Below are positions 10,011 to 21,122 of a stretch of 37,854 nucleotides of DNA, piece after piece. Below the pieces are notes generated by a model that saw only the letters and a program-made list of their open reading frames with translations, made no database searches and had not been told where the DNA came from. Source of the DNA: Acidobacteria bacterium RIFCSPLOWO2_12_FULL_65_11. GTDB lineage: Bacteria > Acidobacteriota > Vicinamibacteria > Vicinamibacterales > CAVVIG01. Made by a program: the position numbers and the translations under genes. How positions within the stretch are numbered: the stretch's first letter is position 1; each line of letters opens with the position of its first letter. The stretch covers positions 5,122-42,975 of the forward strand of contig MELA01000146.1 in assembly GCA_001767495.1 (NCBI GenBank), written 5' to 3'.

Positions 10011-10953
10011 GCACGAGGTTCAGGCCGAGGACGACGAGGAAGATTGCGGCCGCCGGGGCGAGCAGCCACGGGAAATCGGCGAACGCGCGGACGTTCGACG
10101 CATCGTGCAGCATCGTGCCCCAGCTCGCCATCGGATCCGGGAAGCCGAGCCCGACGTACGAGAGCGTCGCTTCGGCCACGATGAATGCCGGCACGAGCAG
10201 CGTCAGCTCGACGGCGACGAAGCCGCGCGCTGCCGGCAGCAAATGGCGTGCGAGCAGGCGCAGATGCCCGGCGCCAAGCGCCGAAGCGGCGGACGCGTAG
10301 TCGAGCGTGCGCTCCGATCGCACGATGGCGCGCACGCCGCGGGCGATGAACGGCGCGCCGACCACGGCGAAGATGACCGAGAGCAGCAGGAACACGGTGC
10401 TCGGGGCCAGCACGAGCGGCAGCACCGCTCGGAGCGCCAGCACCACATACATCGCGGGTAGGACGATGAGGAAATCGGACGCGCGCATCAGCAGATCGTC
10501 GGTCGCGCCGCCGACATAGCCCGCCATCCCGCCGACTGCCGACCCGATGAGCGTGGCGCCAAGCGCCGCGACCAGCGCGAGCCCGAGCGAGATTCGCGCG
10601 CCGAAGAGCATCCGACTGAACACGTCGCGGCCGTAGCTGTCGGCGCCGACGAGCAGCAGCGGCGCGCGCCCCTCGTCGGCCGACTGGACGAGGCGGCCGC
10701 CGCTCAGCCACGCGAGCGGCACGCGAGCCGAGCGGTCCTCCTCGTAGCGCTGCTCGAGCTGATTGACGAGCGTCCAGCGATAAATAAACGGCCGGTGCCA
10801 CGTCCCATCGTCTCCGCGAACGTGCGGCCGCGTCGGAGGTGCATTCAACAGTCCCCGGAAGGACTGGTCGCCGGCGTGCGGTGCGAGCACTGGTGCGCCC
10901 AGCGCGGCAACGATCGCCACGACAAGAACGGCCAAGCCAACGACGCGTGTCAC
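9928..10953 (-). CDS. ABC transporter permease, DppC/OppC-like
   Basis: [84 protein letters not shown]-terminal tail [17 protein letters not shown] is read from REP-like repeats. Confidence 0.9.
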   Translation of the reverse strand: MTRVVGLAVLVVAIVAALGAPVLAPHAGDQSFRGLLNAPPTRPHVRGDDGTWHRPFIYRWTLVNQLEQRYEEDRSARVPLAWLSGGRLVQSADEGRAPLLLVGADSYGRDVFSRMLFGARISLGLALVAALGATLIGSAVGGMAGYVGGATDDLLMRASDFLIVLPAMYVVLALRAVLPLVLAPSTVFLLLSVIFAVVGAPFIARGVRAIVRSERTLDYASAASALGAGHLRLLARHLLPAARGFVAVELTLLVPAFIVAEATLSYVGLGFPDPMASWGTMLHDASNVRAFADFPWLLAPAAAIFLVVLGLNLVLQGPVQAGPNFRTPTVRLKPDTTREHL

Positions 10954-11038
10954 GACATTTTCCTATTTCTCTCGGGGCCCCACCCCCGCTCGCCGAACGC
11001 CTCGGATCACGGCGTGCGGCGTTGGCCGCAGGCGCTTC
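10954..11038 (-). repeat. Putative interspersed repeat, family 2 (- copy), filling the gap between two permease genes
   Basis: Reverse complement shares ordered blocks with 3483-3583, including cgggggtggggccccg. Confidence 0.45.
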
Positions 11039-11986
11039 TTACTCACTGACTCGCGGATCCACGAGAGCGAGCGCCGCGTCGGACAGAAGCGTACCGAACG
11101 CCAGGAAGATCGAACCGGCGCCGGCGCACCCGACGACGAGATACACGTCGCGGGCTTGAAGCGCGGCCAGCATCAGGCTGCCCAGGCCAGGCCAGGCGGT
11201 GATGATTTCGACCGCAAACGATCCGCCGAGCAGCGTGCCGACCACCAGGCCGTAGACGGCGGCGACCGGACGCAGACCTGCCTTCAGGGCGTCACGCCAT
11301 ACGACTCGACGCCGCGGCACGCCGCGGGCAAGGGCTGCGAGCACGAAGGGTTGACCCACCACTTCGGCCATGGCCTGGGCGGCCAGCCGCTCGAACATCG
11401 CCGCGAGCGGCAGCGCCAAGGCGAGTGAGGGCACGATGAGATGCTGCAGGAGATCGATCGTGATGCCGCCCGCCGGCGCGCCAGGCGAGCGCATGCCGCC
11501 GATGGGCAGCCACCCGGTGCGCGCGGCCACAAAGACGAGCAACAGAGACGTGAGAAGCGGCGGCATCGACAGCAGGACGAGCGACGCGCCCCGGATCGCG
11601 CCCGCCGGCACGCCCCCACGCCGGCTGCCGGTGAAGACGCCGAGCGGCAGGCCGACGAGCGTGGCTGCGAGGAGTGCGGTCAGCGCGAGGACCGCGGTGT
11701 TGACGGCGCGTTCGGGAATGAGGTCGCCGACCGGGCGGTCGTAAAGGAGCGACCGCCCGAAGTCGAGTCGTGCGGCGCGGGCCAGCCAGTCGCGGTACTG
11801 CTCCCCGAGCGGCCTGTTGAGCCCGAGCCGCTCGCGGGTTTGCTCGATCGTCTCGGGTCGCGCCCCGATGCCGAGCGACTCGGTGGGATAGTCGCCAGGC
11901 GCGGACCACGCGAGCACGAGCGACACCGACGACACGGCAAACACGAGAAAGACCGCAAACGCCAGCCGCCTCAAGATGTAGCGCAA
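11039..11986 (-). CDS. ABC transporter permease, DppB/OppB-like
   Basis: RYILRRLAFAVFLVFAVSSVSLVLAW, ETIEQTRERLGLNRPLGEQYRDWL, LGGSFAVEIITAWPGLGSLMLAALQARD. TTG start at 11986 proposed because the longer track ORF begins in a REP-like element. Confidence 0.85.
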   Translation of the reverse strand: MRYILRRLAFAVFLVFAVSSVSLVLAWSAPGDYPTESLGIGARPETIEQTRERLGLNRPLGEQYRDWLARAARLDFGRSLLYDRPVGDLIPERAVNTAVLALTALLAATLVGLPLGVFTGSRRGGVPAGAIRGASLVLLSMPPLLTSLLLVFVAARTGWLPIGGMRSPGAPAGGITIDLLQHLIVPSLALALPLAAMFERLAAQAMAEVVGQPFVLAALARGVPRRRVVWRDALKAGLRPVAAVYGLVVGTLLGGSFAVEIITAWPGLGSLMLAALQARDVYLVVGCAGAGSIFLAFGTLLSDAALALVDPRVSE

Positions 11987-11989
11987 GAT

Positions 11990-12027
11990 GTAGTGTCCGA
12001 GGATGTAGTGTCCGGCTTCAGCCGGAC
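11990..12027 (+). repeat. Partial plus full REP-like palindrome
   Basis: tgtagtgtccga then gatgtagtgtccggcttcagccggacc. Confidence 0.8.
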
Positions 12028-12033
12028 CCGATG

Positions 12034-13791
12034 TCACGGTGTCACCGCTACCGTGTCCGGCGACCACAGCAATTGCGGCCGCGACACGGCGGGCGTGAGG
12101 TTGGTGACGCGAGAAGATGCTGCGACGTATACGCGAGGCGCTACAAAATAAATGGCCGGCAGGTACTCGGCGAAGATCTTCTGCACCTCGTCGAACAGCC
12201 GTTTCCGCTCGGCCTCGTCGAGCGACGCAATCTGGCGCGTCATCAGCTCGTCGATCCGACGCTCCCAGTCCGTGGCCGGCGCCTTCTGGGCCATGTTCCA
12301 GAAGTGCGCGCTGCCACGACTGAACCAGAAGTCCGGATTGAGGGCCGGGTCGGTGTCGCTCATCAACGCGTTGAAGTAGATCGCCTCGTAATTGACCGTT
12401 CCAATTCGCTCGATGAGCGCGGTGGCGTCGAGCGTGACGACGTCGACCACGAGGCCGATTTTCTTGAGTTCGTCGCGGATGACGTTCGAGCCCCGTTCGA
12501 CCGACGGACGGCCCTTCTGGGTGAGCAGCGTGAAGCGCGCCGGCCGTCCGTTGCCGTCCTCGAGCATGCCGTCACCGTCGCGATCCGACAGCCCGATGGT
12601 CGCAAGCACCTGCTTCGCGCCGTCAAGATCGGCCGACGGCTGGGGAATCCCGGCCCAGTACCATGTCCTGTTGGCCTCGGTGATGGGTCCGTAGACCGGC
12701 ACCCCCGCGCCGAGAAACACCGTGTCGGCGAATGCCTTGCGATCGACCGCCAGCGAAACGGCGCGCCGCAGCTCGTCGCGCTGCAGCCACGCGGCCCGTG
12801 GATCGGCACCGAAAGCGCCAGGCTTGAGGTTGAACCACAGGCTGTCGGGGTTCAGCGCCACACCGAGATCGAAGAGCCTCACGCGCCCCTGGTCGGCCGC
12901 GCGCTTGATGGGCGCGTACGCCTCGGGTGCGATCTCGCTCGTCATCATGTCGATCTGTCCCGCCTCGAGCCGCAACGTCTCCGCGTTCTGGTCGGGGATG
13001 ATCTCGATGGTGATTCGATCGAGGTACGGCAGATCGGTGCCGTCGGCGGCCTTGCGAAAATAGCGCGGGTTGCGATTGAGAATCAGGTGCTGGCCGGGCA
13101 AGTATTCCGTCAGCACGAACGGTCCGAGGCCGACGATCTCGGAGGGCGGCGTCGACAGGCCCCACGCGTTGGCGAACGTGCCGGCCTTGAGCGCCGCGTC
13201 GAGCTTGTGTCGGGGCAGGATCGGCAGGTTGTCGAGCAGGCGAAGGCCCGCGGCAAACGGCGCCGGGAACGTGATCACCACGGTCTGTGGATCGGCTGCG
13301 ACCACGTTGAGCCTCTTGCCGCCCGCTTGCAGGGAATCGGCGAGCGAGCTGCCGGCCTTCTCGTCGTACACCGCGTCGAACGCAAACACCACATCGGCGG
13401 ACGTCAAGGGTTGGCCGTCGGAGAAGACGACACCAGACCGCAGCTTCAGCGTATACCGCAGACCGTCGGGCGAGCGCGTCCAGCTTTCCGCCAGCCACGG
13501 CTCGACCTCCTGCGTCATTTTGTTAATGCGAACGAGCTTGGCCTGGGTGAGGCTCGACACGAGCTCGGTGCTCGAGTCGCGGCCGACAAGGCGGTTGAAC
13601 GAGCGCGGCTCGGTGCGAATCGACGCGACGAGCGTCCCGCCCCGCGGGACGGCCGGCGCTCCGCTGCGTGTCGCGACCGGCGCCGTCGAGGCCGGCGGCG
13701 GTTCCGACCGGCACGCCCCAGTCGCCGCCGCGGCGGCGAGCGCCGCGGCAACGGCGATGATGATCCCGACGTGCTGTGTCTGTCTGGTCAA
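12034..13791 (-). CDS. ABC transporter substrate-binding protein, family 5 (peptide/nickel type), lipoprotein
   Basis: TTG start proposed (MTRQTQHVGIIIAVAAALAAAAATGAC, lipobox); YTLKLRSGVVFSDGQPLTSADVVFAFDAV, LPYLDRITIEIIPDQNAETLRLEAGQIDMM, RRAVSLAVDRKAF. Confidence 0.9.
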   Translation of the reverse strand: MTRQTQHVGIIIAVAAALAAAAATGACRSEPPPASTAPVATRSGAPAVPRGGTLVASIRTEPRSFNRLVGRDSSTELVSSLTQAKLVRINKMTQEVEPWLAESWTRSPDGLRYTLKLRSGVVFSDGQPLTSADVVFAFDAVYDEKAGSSLADSLQAGGKRLNVVAADPQTVVITFPAPFAAGLRLLDNLPILPRHKLDAALKAGTFANAWGLSTPPSEIVGLGPFVLTEYLPGQHLILNRNPRYFRKAADGTDLPYLDRITIEIIPDQNAETLRLEAGQIDMMTSEIAPEAYAPIKRAADQGRVRLFDLGVALNPDSLWFNLKPGAFGADPRAAWLQRDELRRAVSLAVDRKAFADTVFLGAGVPVYGPITEANRTWYWAGIPQPSADLDGAKQVLATIGLSDRDGDGMLEDGNGRPARFTLLTQKGRPSVERGSNVIRDELKKIGLVVDVVTLDATALIERIGTVNYEAIYFNALMSDTDPALNPDFWFSRGSAHFWNMAQKAPATDWERRIDELMTRQIASLDEAERKRLFDEVQKIFAEYLPAIYFVAPRVYVAASSRVTNLTPAVSRPQLLWSPDTVAVTP

Positions 13792-14028
13792 AAGCTGGCC
13801 CACCGGCCAGCAGGCTGGCCGATCAAGATTGTGTGCAAGGCGACTCACCTGTGGGCCTTTGCATGCAAAAGCGGCGAAATCACAGTTCTGACCGTTTGAC
13901 GGCCAGATTGTTGTCCGCCTTCGGACGACGCGGGCGCCACGGACGCGAAGCCATCCTAGTAAATCAAGCCGCTGTTCTGCAATTAGTTACAGCCGTTCAC
14001 TCGCTCTAAATCTGAGCCGTCTGGGGAC

Positions 14029-14043
14029 TGGCACCTCTCCTGC
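14029..14043 (+). promoter_or_regulatory. Candidate sigma-54 (-24/-12) promoter
   Basis: TGGCAC-ctctc-CTGC: perfect TGGCAC, GC of the -12 box at canonical spacing (consensus TGGCACG-N4-TTGCW), ~30 bp upstream of the ATG at 14073. Confidence 0.5.
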
Positions 14044-14072
14044 CCTACCCATCGCTGCCGGGAGGCACCGAA

Positions 14073-16073
14073 ATGGCTCCATCCAACCAGACACCTGCGG
14101 ACGGCTTCGCACCTCATATCGGCCGCAGCATCTCGTTAGACCATGCCGCTCAATTCTTGGGCGTCTCGCGCCGAACCATATATAACCGCATCCGGGAAGG
14201 CCGGCTCCGGACAGTCCGGACGATTGGCGGCAGCCAGCGCGTCCTGCTCGATTCGGTGGAACAGCTGCAAGCGCAGATGCGTGCCGCGCTTCCTCCGCCA
14301 CGGACCGACAAACGCGGTTCGGTCGTCGGGGCCCTCGCCCTGGTGCTCTGGTGCGCCGCGGCCGCGGCGCCGGCCGACGCGCAGCCCCGCGCGCATCGCG
14401 CGCGTCTGAGCGCCGACCTCGCGGACCATCTCGCCGCCGGCTCGCAGACCATCAACGTCATCGTCCACGGCGACAAAGCGACGGTTGACGCGCTCGCCAC
14501 CCGGTACAACCTGACGGTCGGGCGCCACCTGCGGAGCGGCGGCGTTCTGCGCGTGACGGCCGGCCAACTGGCCGCGCTGCAAGCGGACGACACGGTCGAT
14601 CATCTGTCCGGCGACATTCGCCTGCGATCGACAGCCGACGTGACGGCCGAGAGTATTGGCGCCGATCAGGTGTGGGCCGGCGTGGGCGACCTGCCGGCGC
14701 TCTCTGGCGCGGGGGTTGGCGTCGCCGTCATCGACTCGGGCATCGACACGCGGCACAGCGCGCTGAGGAATCGGGTGGTCGCGTCGGTGGACTTCACGGG
14801 AGGCAGCGGTGGAGACCTCTACGGGCACGGCACGCACGTGGCGTCGGTCATCGCCGGCCAGATCGGACGCACGTTCGACACGCGCGAGTACCAGGGCATC
14901 GCGTCGGGGGCGCACCTCATCGACCTGCGCGCGCTTGACGACGATGGGTCGGGGTATGCGAGCGATGTGATCGAGGCAATCGACTGGGCGATCGCGCACC
15001 GGCGGCAGTTCAACATCCGCGTCATCAACCTGTCGCTCGGGGGGCCCGTGCTGCAGCCGTTCCGCGACGATCCGTTGTGCGAGGCCGTCGAGCGCGCGGT
15101 CCGGGTCGGCATTGTCGTCGTGGCGGCGGCCGGGAATTTCGGCAAGACCGAGGACGGGAAGGTTGTGTATGGCGGCATCACGTCGCCGGCCAACAGTCCG
15201 TATGCGATCGCGGTGGGGGCGGTGGACACGCACGGGACGCCTCAGCGGTCCGACGACACGATAGCGAGCTACAGCTCGCGGGGGCCGACGCGGTACGACC
15301 TCATCATCAAGCCCGATCTGTCGGCACCCGGGAGCCACATCGCCGGGGCGGAGGCGGCCGGCTCGTATCTGGCGCTCTCGCATCCCGAGCGGCACGTGAC
15401 CGGGAGCGGGGCGAATGCGTACATCCAGTTGTCGGGGACGAGCCAAGCGGCCGCGGTCACGAGTGGCGCGGTGGCGCTGCTGCTGGACGCACGCTCGAAT
15501 CTTCAGCCGGGCGAGACGAAGGCGGTCTTGCAGTTGACGAGTTCTTTCGTGGTCTCAACCGGCGTGCTCACGGCTGGCGCCGGCAGCTTGAACGTACTTG
15601 CAGCGGCACACTTCGTAGAAAGCAATCTCAGAGGATTACTTCCAGCAACAGAGATATCTGGTGAGCCTTCAACGCCCAGCGGTGTCCTCACCACGTACTC
15701 CCCAACGGGCCAACAACTTCTAGCCGGACAGTCAATCAATTGGTCTGGCTCGAAGGTTCGATCGAGCTCGGTTGTGTGGTCGGGTTCCATTATCCGATCT
15801 GACTCAGCAGTTCGGTCCGTTTCAGTCGCTTGGCCCAGTTTGCCGGTCGGCGGGTCGCGGATGCTGTACATGAATGGCTCGGGCTTCTCGCCGGGATCGC
15901 ACATTAGGTCCGGCTCTCTGTTCGGCGATGACTCCATCGTGTGGTCCGGCTCCCTGTTCGGCGATGACTCCATCGTGTGGTCCGGCTCCCTGTTTGGCGA
16001 TGACTCCATCGTGTGGTCCGGCTCCCTGTTTGGCGATGACTCCATCGTGTGGTCCGGCTCTGTGGAGGACTGA
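14073..16073 (+). CDS. HTH-TM-S8 subtilisin-like serine peptidase with C-terminal tandem repeats
   Basis: SD gggagg; HTH SISLDHAAQFLGVSRRTIYNRIREGRLRTVRTIGGSQRVLLDSVEQL; hydrophobic SVVGALALVLWCAAAAAPADAQ; S8 triad regions GVAVIDSGIDTRHS, GHGTHVASVIAG, QLSGTSQAAAVTSG; C-terminal SGSLFGDDSIVW x4. Confidence 0.9.
   Translation: MAPSNQTPADGFAPHIGRSISLDHAAQFLGVSRRTIYNRIREGRLRTVRTIGGSQRVLLDSVEQLQAQMRAALPPPRTDKRGSVVGALALVLWCAAAAAPADAQPRAHRARLSADLADHLAAGSQTINVIVHGDKATVDALATRYNLTVGRHLRSGGVLRVTAGQLAALQADDTVDHLSGDIRLRSTADVTAESIGADQVWAGVGDLPALSGAGVGVAVIDSGIDTRHSALRNRVVASVDFTGGSGGDLYGHGTHVASVIAGQIGRTFDTREYQGIASGAHLIDLRALDDDGSGYASDVIEAIDWAIAHRRQFNIRVINLSLGGPVLQPFRDDPLCEAVERAVRVGIVVVAAAGNFGKTEDGKVVYGGITSPANSPYAIAVGAVDTHGTPQRSDDTIASYSSRGPTRYDLIIKPDLSAPGSHIAGAEAAGSYLALSHPERHVTGSGANAYIQLSGTSQAAAVTSGAVALLLDARSNLQPGETKAVLQLTSSFVVSTGVLTAGAGSLNVLAAAHFVESNLRGLLPATEISGEPSTPSGVLTTYSPTGQQLLAGQSINWSGSKVRSSSVVWSGSIIRSDSAVRSVSVAWPSLPVGGSRMLYMNGSGFSPGSHIRSGSLFGDDSIVWSGSLFGDDSIVWSGSLFGDDSIVWSGSLFGDDSIVWSGSVED
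15909..16052 (+). repeat. Four tandem 36-bp units encoding SGSLFGDDSIVW
   Basis: Units at 15909, 15945, 15981, 16017, nearly identical (tct/tcc and ttc/ttt synonymous changes); degenerate relatives upstream (WSGSKVRSSSVVWSGSIIRSDS). Confidence 0.95.
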
Positions 16074-16127
16074 GGAACAGCCGAAACAAAGACAAGCCGC
16101 TGAGTTAACAACTACTTAGGAGGCGCG

Positions 16128-16154
16128 ATGCAGAAGATCATTGTTTGGGACTAA
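16128..16154 (+). CDS. Candidate 8-codon ORF MQKIIVWD (leader or signalling peptide)
   Basis: ATG CAG AAG ATC ATT GTT TGG GAC TAA; perfect AGGAGG at 16118-16123, 4 nt before the ATG; ends 26 nt before the next gene's GTG start. Confidence 0.4.
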   Translation: MQKIIVWD

Positions 16155-16180
16155 TCGACCGATAATAACGATCGCAACCC

Positions 16181-18100
16181 GTGCCTCTCACCTTGGGTTT
16201 AACGCGATTCGGCCGAGCGTACCTGTCGGCAGTAGCACTCATGGGATTCCTCGTGATCGGGGAATCCCTGATTCACTTGTACCGCGTTCCTATAGGCACG
16301 GAATGGCTCTTTCTCGCTTTCCTTACGCTGATCAGTGGATCGGCGTCAATCGAGCTACCTCGCTCTAACGTCTCCATTTCTATTTCAGAGGCGTTCGTCT
16401 TCACCGCCGTGCTCCTCTACGGGCCGGCCGCGGGCACTCTCACTGTTGCTCTCGATGGATTGGTGATCTCCTTTTGGATCGCCAAGCGGCGACCGGAAGC
16501 CTACAGAGCGCTGTTCAACATAGCAGCACCTGCCCTGTCGGCCTGGTGCTCCTCCAAGCTGTTTTTCTATGTTTCAGGAATCGAGCCTCTGGCTGAGCGA
16601 CCCGCATCCCTGGACGAGATTCTTCCAGCGCTGGTGCTCTTCGCGGTGACTTATTTCGGCCTGAACAGCGGCCTGATAGCTTCCATGATCGCTTTCCAGC
16701 GACGCGCGAATCCATTCCAGGTCTGGCGCAGTGGCTTCATGTGGTTATCCCTGAACTATTTCTGTGGTGCCTCTGTCGCGGTCCTCCTCGTTGGCTACAA
16801 CCGTACGATCGATCTCAAATTCATCGGGCTTGTCGTACCTCTCCTACTCGTCTTGTACTTTACCTTCAAGACTTCGATGCAGCGGGTGGAAGACGCGAAC
16901 CAGCATCTCGATCAAATGAACTCGCTCTATCTTTCAACGATCGAGACTCTAGCGATGGCGATCGACGCGAGAGATCAAATAACGCACGGACATATTAGGA
17001 GAGTTCAAGCTTACGCTGTCGGCTTGGCCAGACAAGTGGGCGTGCCTGATGAGAACTTCATTAAGGCAATCGAGGCCGCCGCCTTGCTTCATGACATGGG
17101 GAAGCTCGCTGTGCCTGAGCACATCCTCAATAAACCGGGGAAGCTGACGTCAATTGAATATGAACAAATGAAGCTGCATGTGAAGGTTGGCGCGGACATT
17201 CTCTCGGCGATTGACTTCCCGTACCCAGTTGTCCCAATCGTGAGGCACCATCACGAGAATTGGGATGGAACGGGTTATCCGACGGGCTTGAAGGGCACCG
17301 ACATCCCGATCGGTGCCCGCATTCTGTCGGTCGTTGACTGCTTCGATGCTCTCACGTCCGATCGCCCTTATCGCCCCAGTCTTTCGGACGATGATGCACT
17401 ACAGATACTGATGCAGCGTCGTGGGAACATGTACGATCCGTCGATCGTGGACACCTTCGCCCGCGTACACAAAGACATTGCTCCAGAAGCCCTCCCTCCT
17501 GGACCGCCACGAGATGCGCTCAATGAAATCACAACCGCCAGGCGAGCCGCCACCCTTCCGATCGACGTTGCCAGACGGACCGCCAGTTCAACTGCTGTCC
17601 ATAAGACACTTACAGCCCGCCCGCCATTAGACGCACTGGTCGGTGGCGCCAAGGCAAGCTGCATGGGCGACGCACTTGCCCAGCGTCTCAGACAGTTGAT
17701 TCCCTTTTCACTTTGCGTTCTCTATTTGAACGATCCGGAGGCCGCCGAATTGGAAGCCGTGCAGGTTACAGGCAAAGACTGGTCGTTCCTTAAGGGGAGT
17801 CGGATTCCGATCGGTCAGCGGTTGAGTGGGTGGGTAGCGGCGAATCGCCGAACAATTGTCAACTCGGACCCAATGCTTGACTTGGGTGACGTGGCACGGG
17901 TGGTTCATCCACTACTACTAAGCTGCTTGAGTACTCCGGTCGTCCTCGACGATCAACTCATTGGAGTCCTTACACTCCATTCGGAAGTTGAGGACGGTTT
18001 CAGCGATGAGCACGGCTACGTCATTGAAGTCATTGCAGAGCAAGTCGCTGAAACGTTCAAGCTCGCCGATCTTAAACACACCGCTCATCAGGGTCGCTGA
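16181..18100 (+). CDS. Membrane HD-GYP domain protein with C-terminal GAF-like domain
   Basis: Multi-TM N-terminus (MASE-like by impression); HGHIRRVQAYAVGLARQVG, AALLHDMGKLAVPEHIL, VRHHHENWDGTGYPTGLKGTDIPIGARILSVVDCFDALTSDRPYR. C-terminal LRQLIPFSLCVLYL...LSGWVAANRRTIVNSDP...VLDDQLIGVLTLHS (GAF-like). GTG start, no clear SD. Confidence 0.92.
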   Translation: MPLTLGLTRFGRAYLSAVALMGFLVIGESLIHLYRVPIGTEWLFLAFLTLISGSASIELPRSNVSISISEAFVFTAVLLYGPAAGTLTVALDGLVISFWIAKRRPEAYRALFNIAAPALSAWCSSKLFFYVSGIEPLAERPASLDEILPALVLFAVTYFGLNSGLIASMIAFQRRANPFQVWRSGFMWLSLNYFCGASVAVLLVGYNRTIDLKFIGLVVPLLLVLYFTFKTSMQRVEDANQHLDQMNSLYLSTIETLAMAIDARDQITHGHIRRVQAYAVGLARQVGVPDENFIKAIEAAALLHDMGKLAVPEHILNKPGKLTSIEYEQMKLHVKVGADILSAIDFPYPVVPIVRHHHENWDGTGYPTGLKGTDIPIGARILSVVDCFDALTSDRPYRPSLSDDDALQILMQRRGNMYDPSIVDTFARVHKDIAPEALPPGPPRDALNEITTARRAATLPIDVARRTASSTAVHKTLTARPPLDALVGGAKASCMGDALAQRLRQLIPFSLCVLYLNDPEAAELEAVQVTGKDWSFLKGSRIPIGQRLSGWVAANRRTIVNSDPMLDLGDVARVVHPLLLSCLSTPVVLDDQLIGVLTLHSEVEDGFSDEHGYVIEVIAEQVAETFKLADLKHTAHQGR

Positions 18101-18345
18101 GAGGTGCTCACTTCACTTGCGCGATTGGACGATCGGACACCTGGCATTTCTGATCAGCTGTGCTCGGACCGTTCGCCTCGTATTCATGATGCGATTCTGC
18201 CCAGCTCCGCAGCGACCACCGTCATTTCGAACATCCGCTCGAAATGTCGTTAAGGATGTCATGAGGTTCCTCCACTTGCGTGCATCTTTGCAGATGCTTA
18301 AGACGACAAGAACATGAGTTGGCTGTGCGTCGGGGAGTAGATGAG

Positions 18346-21090
<2,745 letters not shown>

Positions 21091-21092
21091 TG

Positions 21093-21114
21093 TAGTGTTG
21101 ACTCGTCAACACTA
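21093..21114. repeat. Perfect 10-bp inverted repeat with 2-nt loop; possible divergent REP-like element
   Basis: TAGTGTTGAC-TC-GTCAACACTA directly after the activator stop; same gTAGTGT outer sequence as the other palindromes. Confidence 0.65.
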
Positions 21115-21122
21115 ATCCTGCG

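Noticed and set aside
12031-13899. Long + strand ORF (622 aa) opposite the substrate-binding protein
   Set aside because: Antisense artefact of high-GC codon bias; Arg/His/Gly-rich with no recognisable domain, whereas the minus strand encodes a clear family-5 SBP.
15909-16052. CRISPR-like array
   Set aside because: Units are contiguous with no spacers and are in-frame within a protein.
15503-16111. Reverse-strand ORF with EPDHTMESSPNR repeats (202 aa)
   Set aside because: Pure antisense shadow of the 36-bp repeats in the S8 gene; the sense strand has SD, HTH, catalytic motifs and leader.
18314-18340. Second 8-codon ORF MSWLCVGE just upstream of the sigma-54 activator start
   Set aside because: No convincing Shine-Dalgarno and the upstream frame of the activator is itself open to 18280; kept only as a note beside the better-supported MQKIIVWD ORF.
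18101-18345. Possible gene remnant between HD-GYP and activator genes (EVLTSLARLDDRTPGISDQLC...)
   Set aside because: Open but short and without recognisable similarity; insufficient evidence to call a pseudogene.
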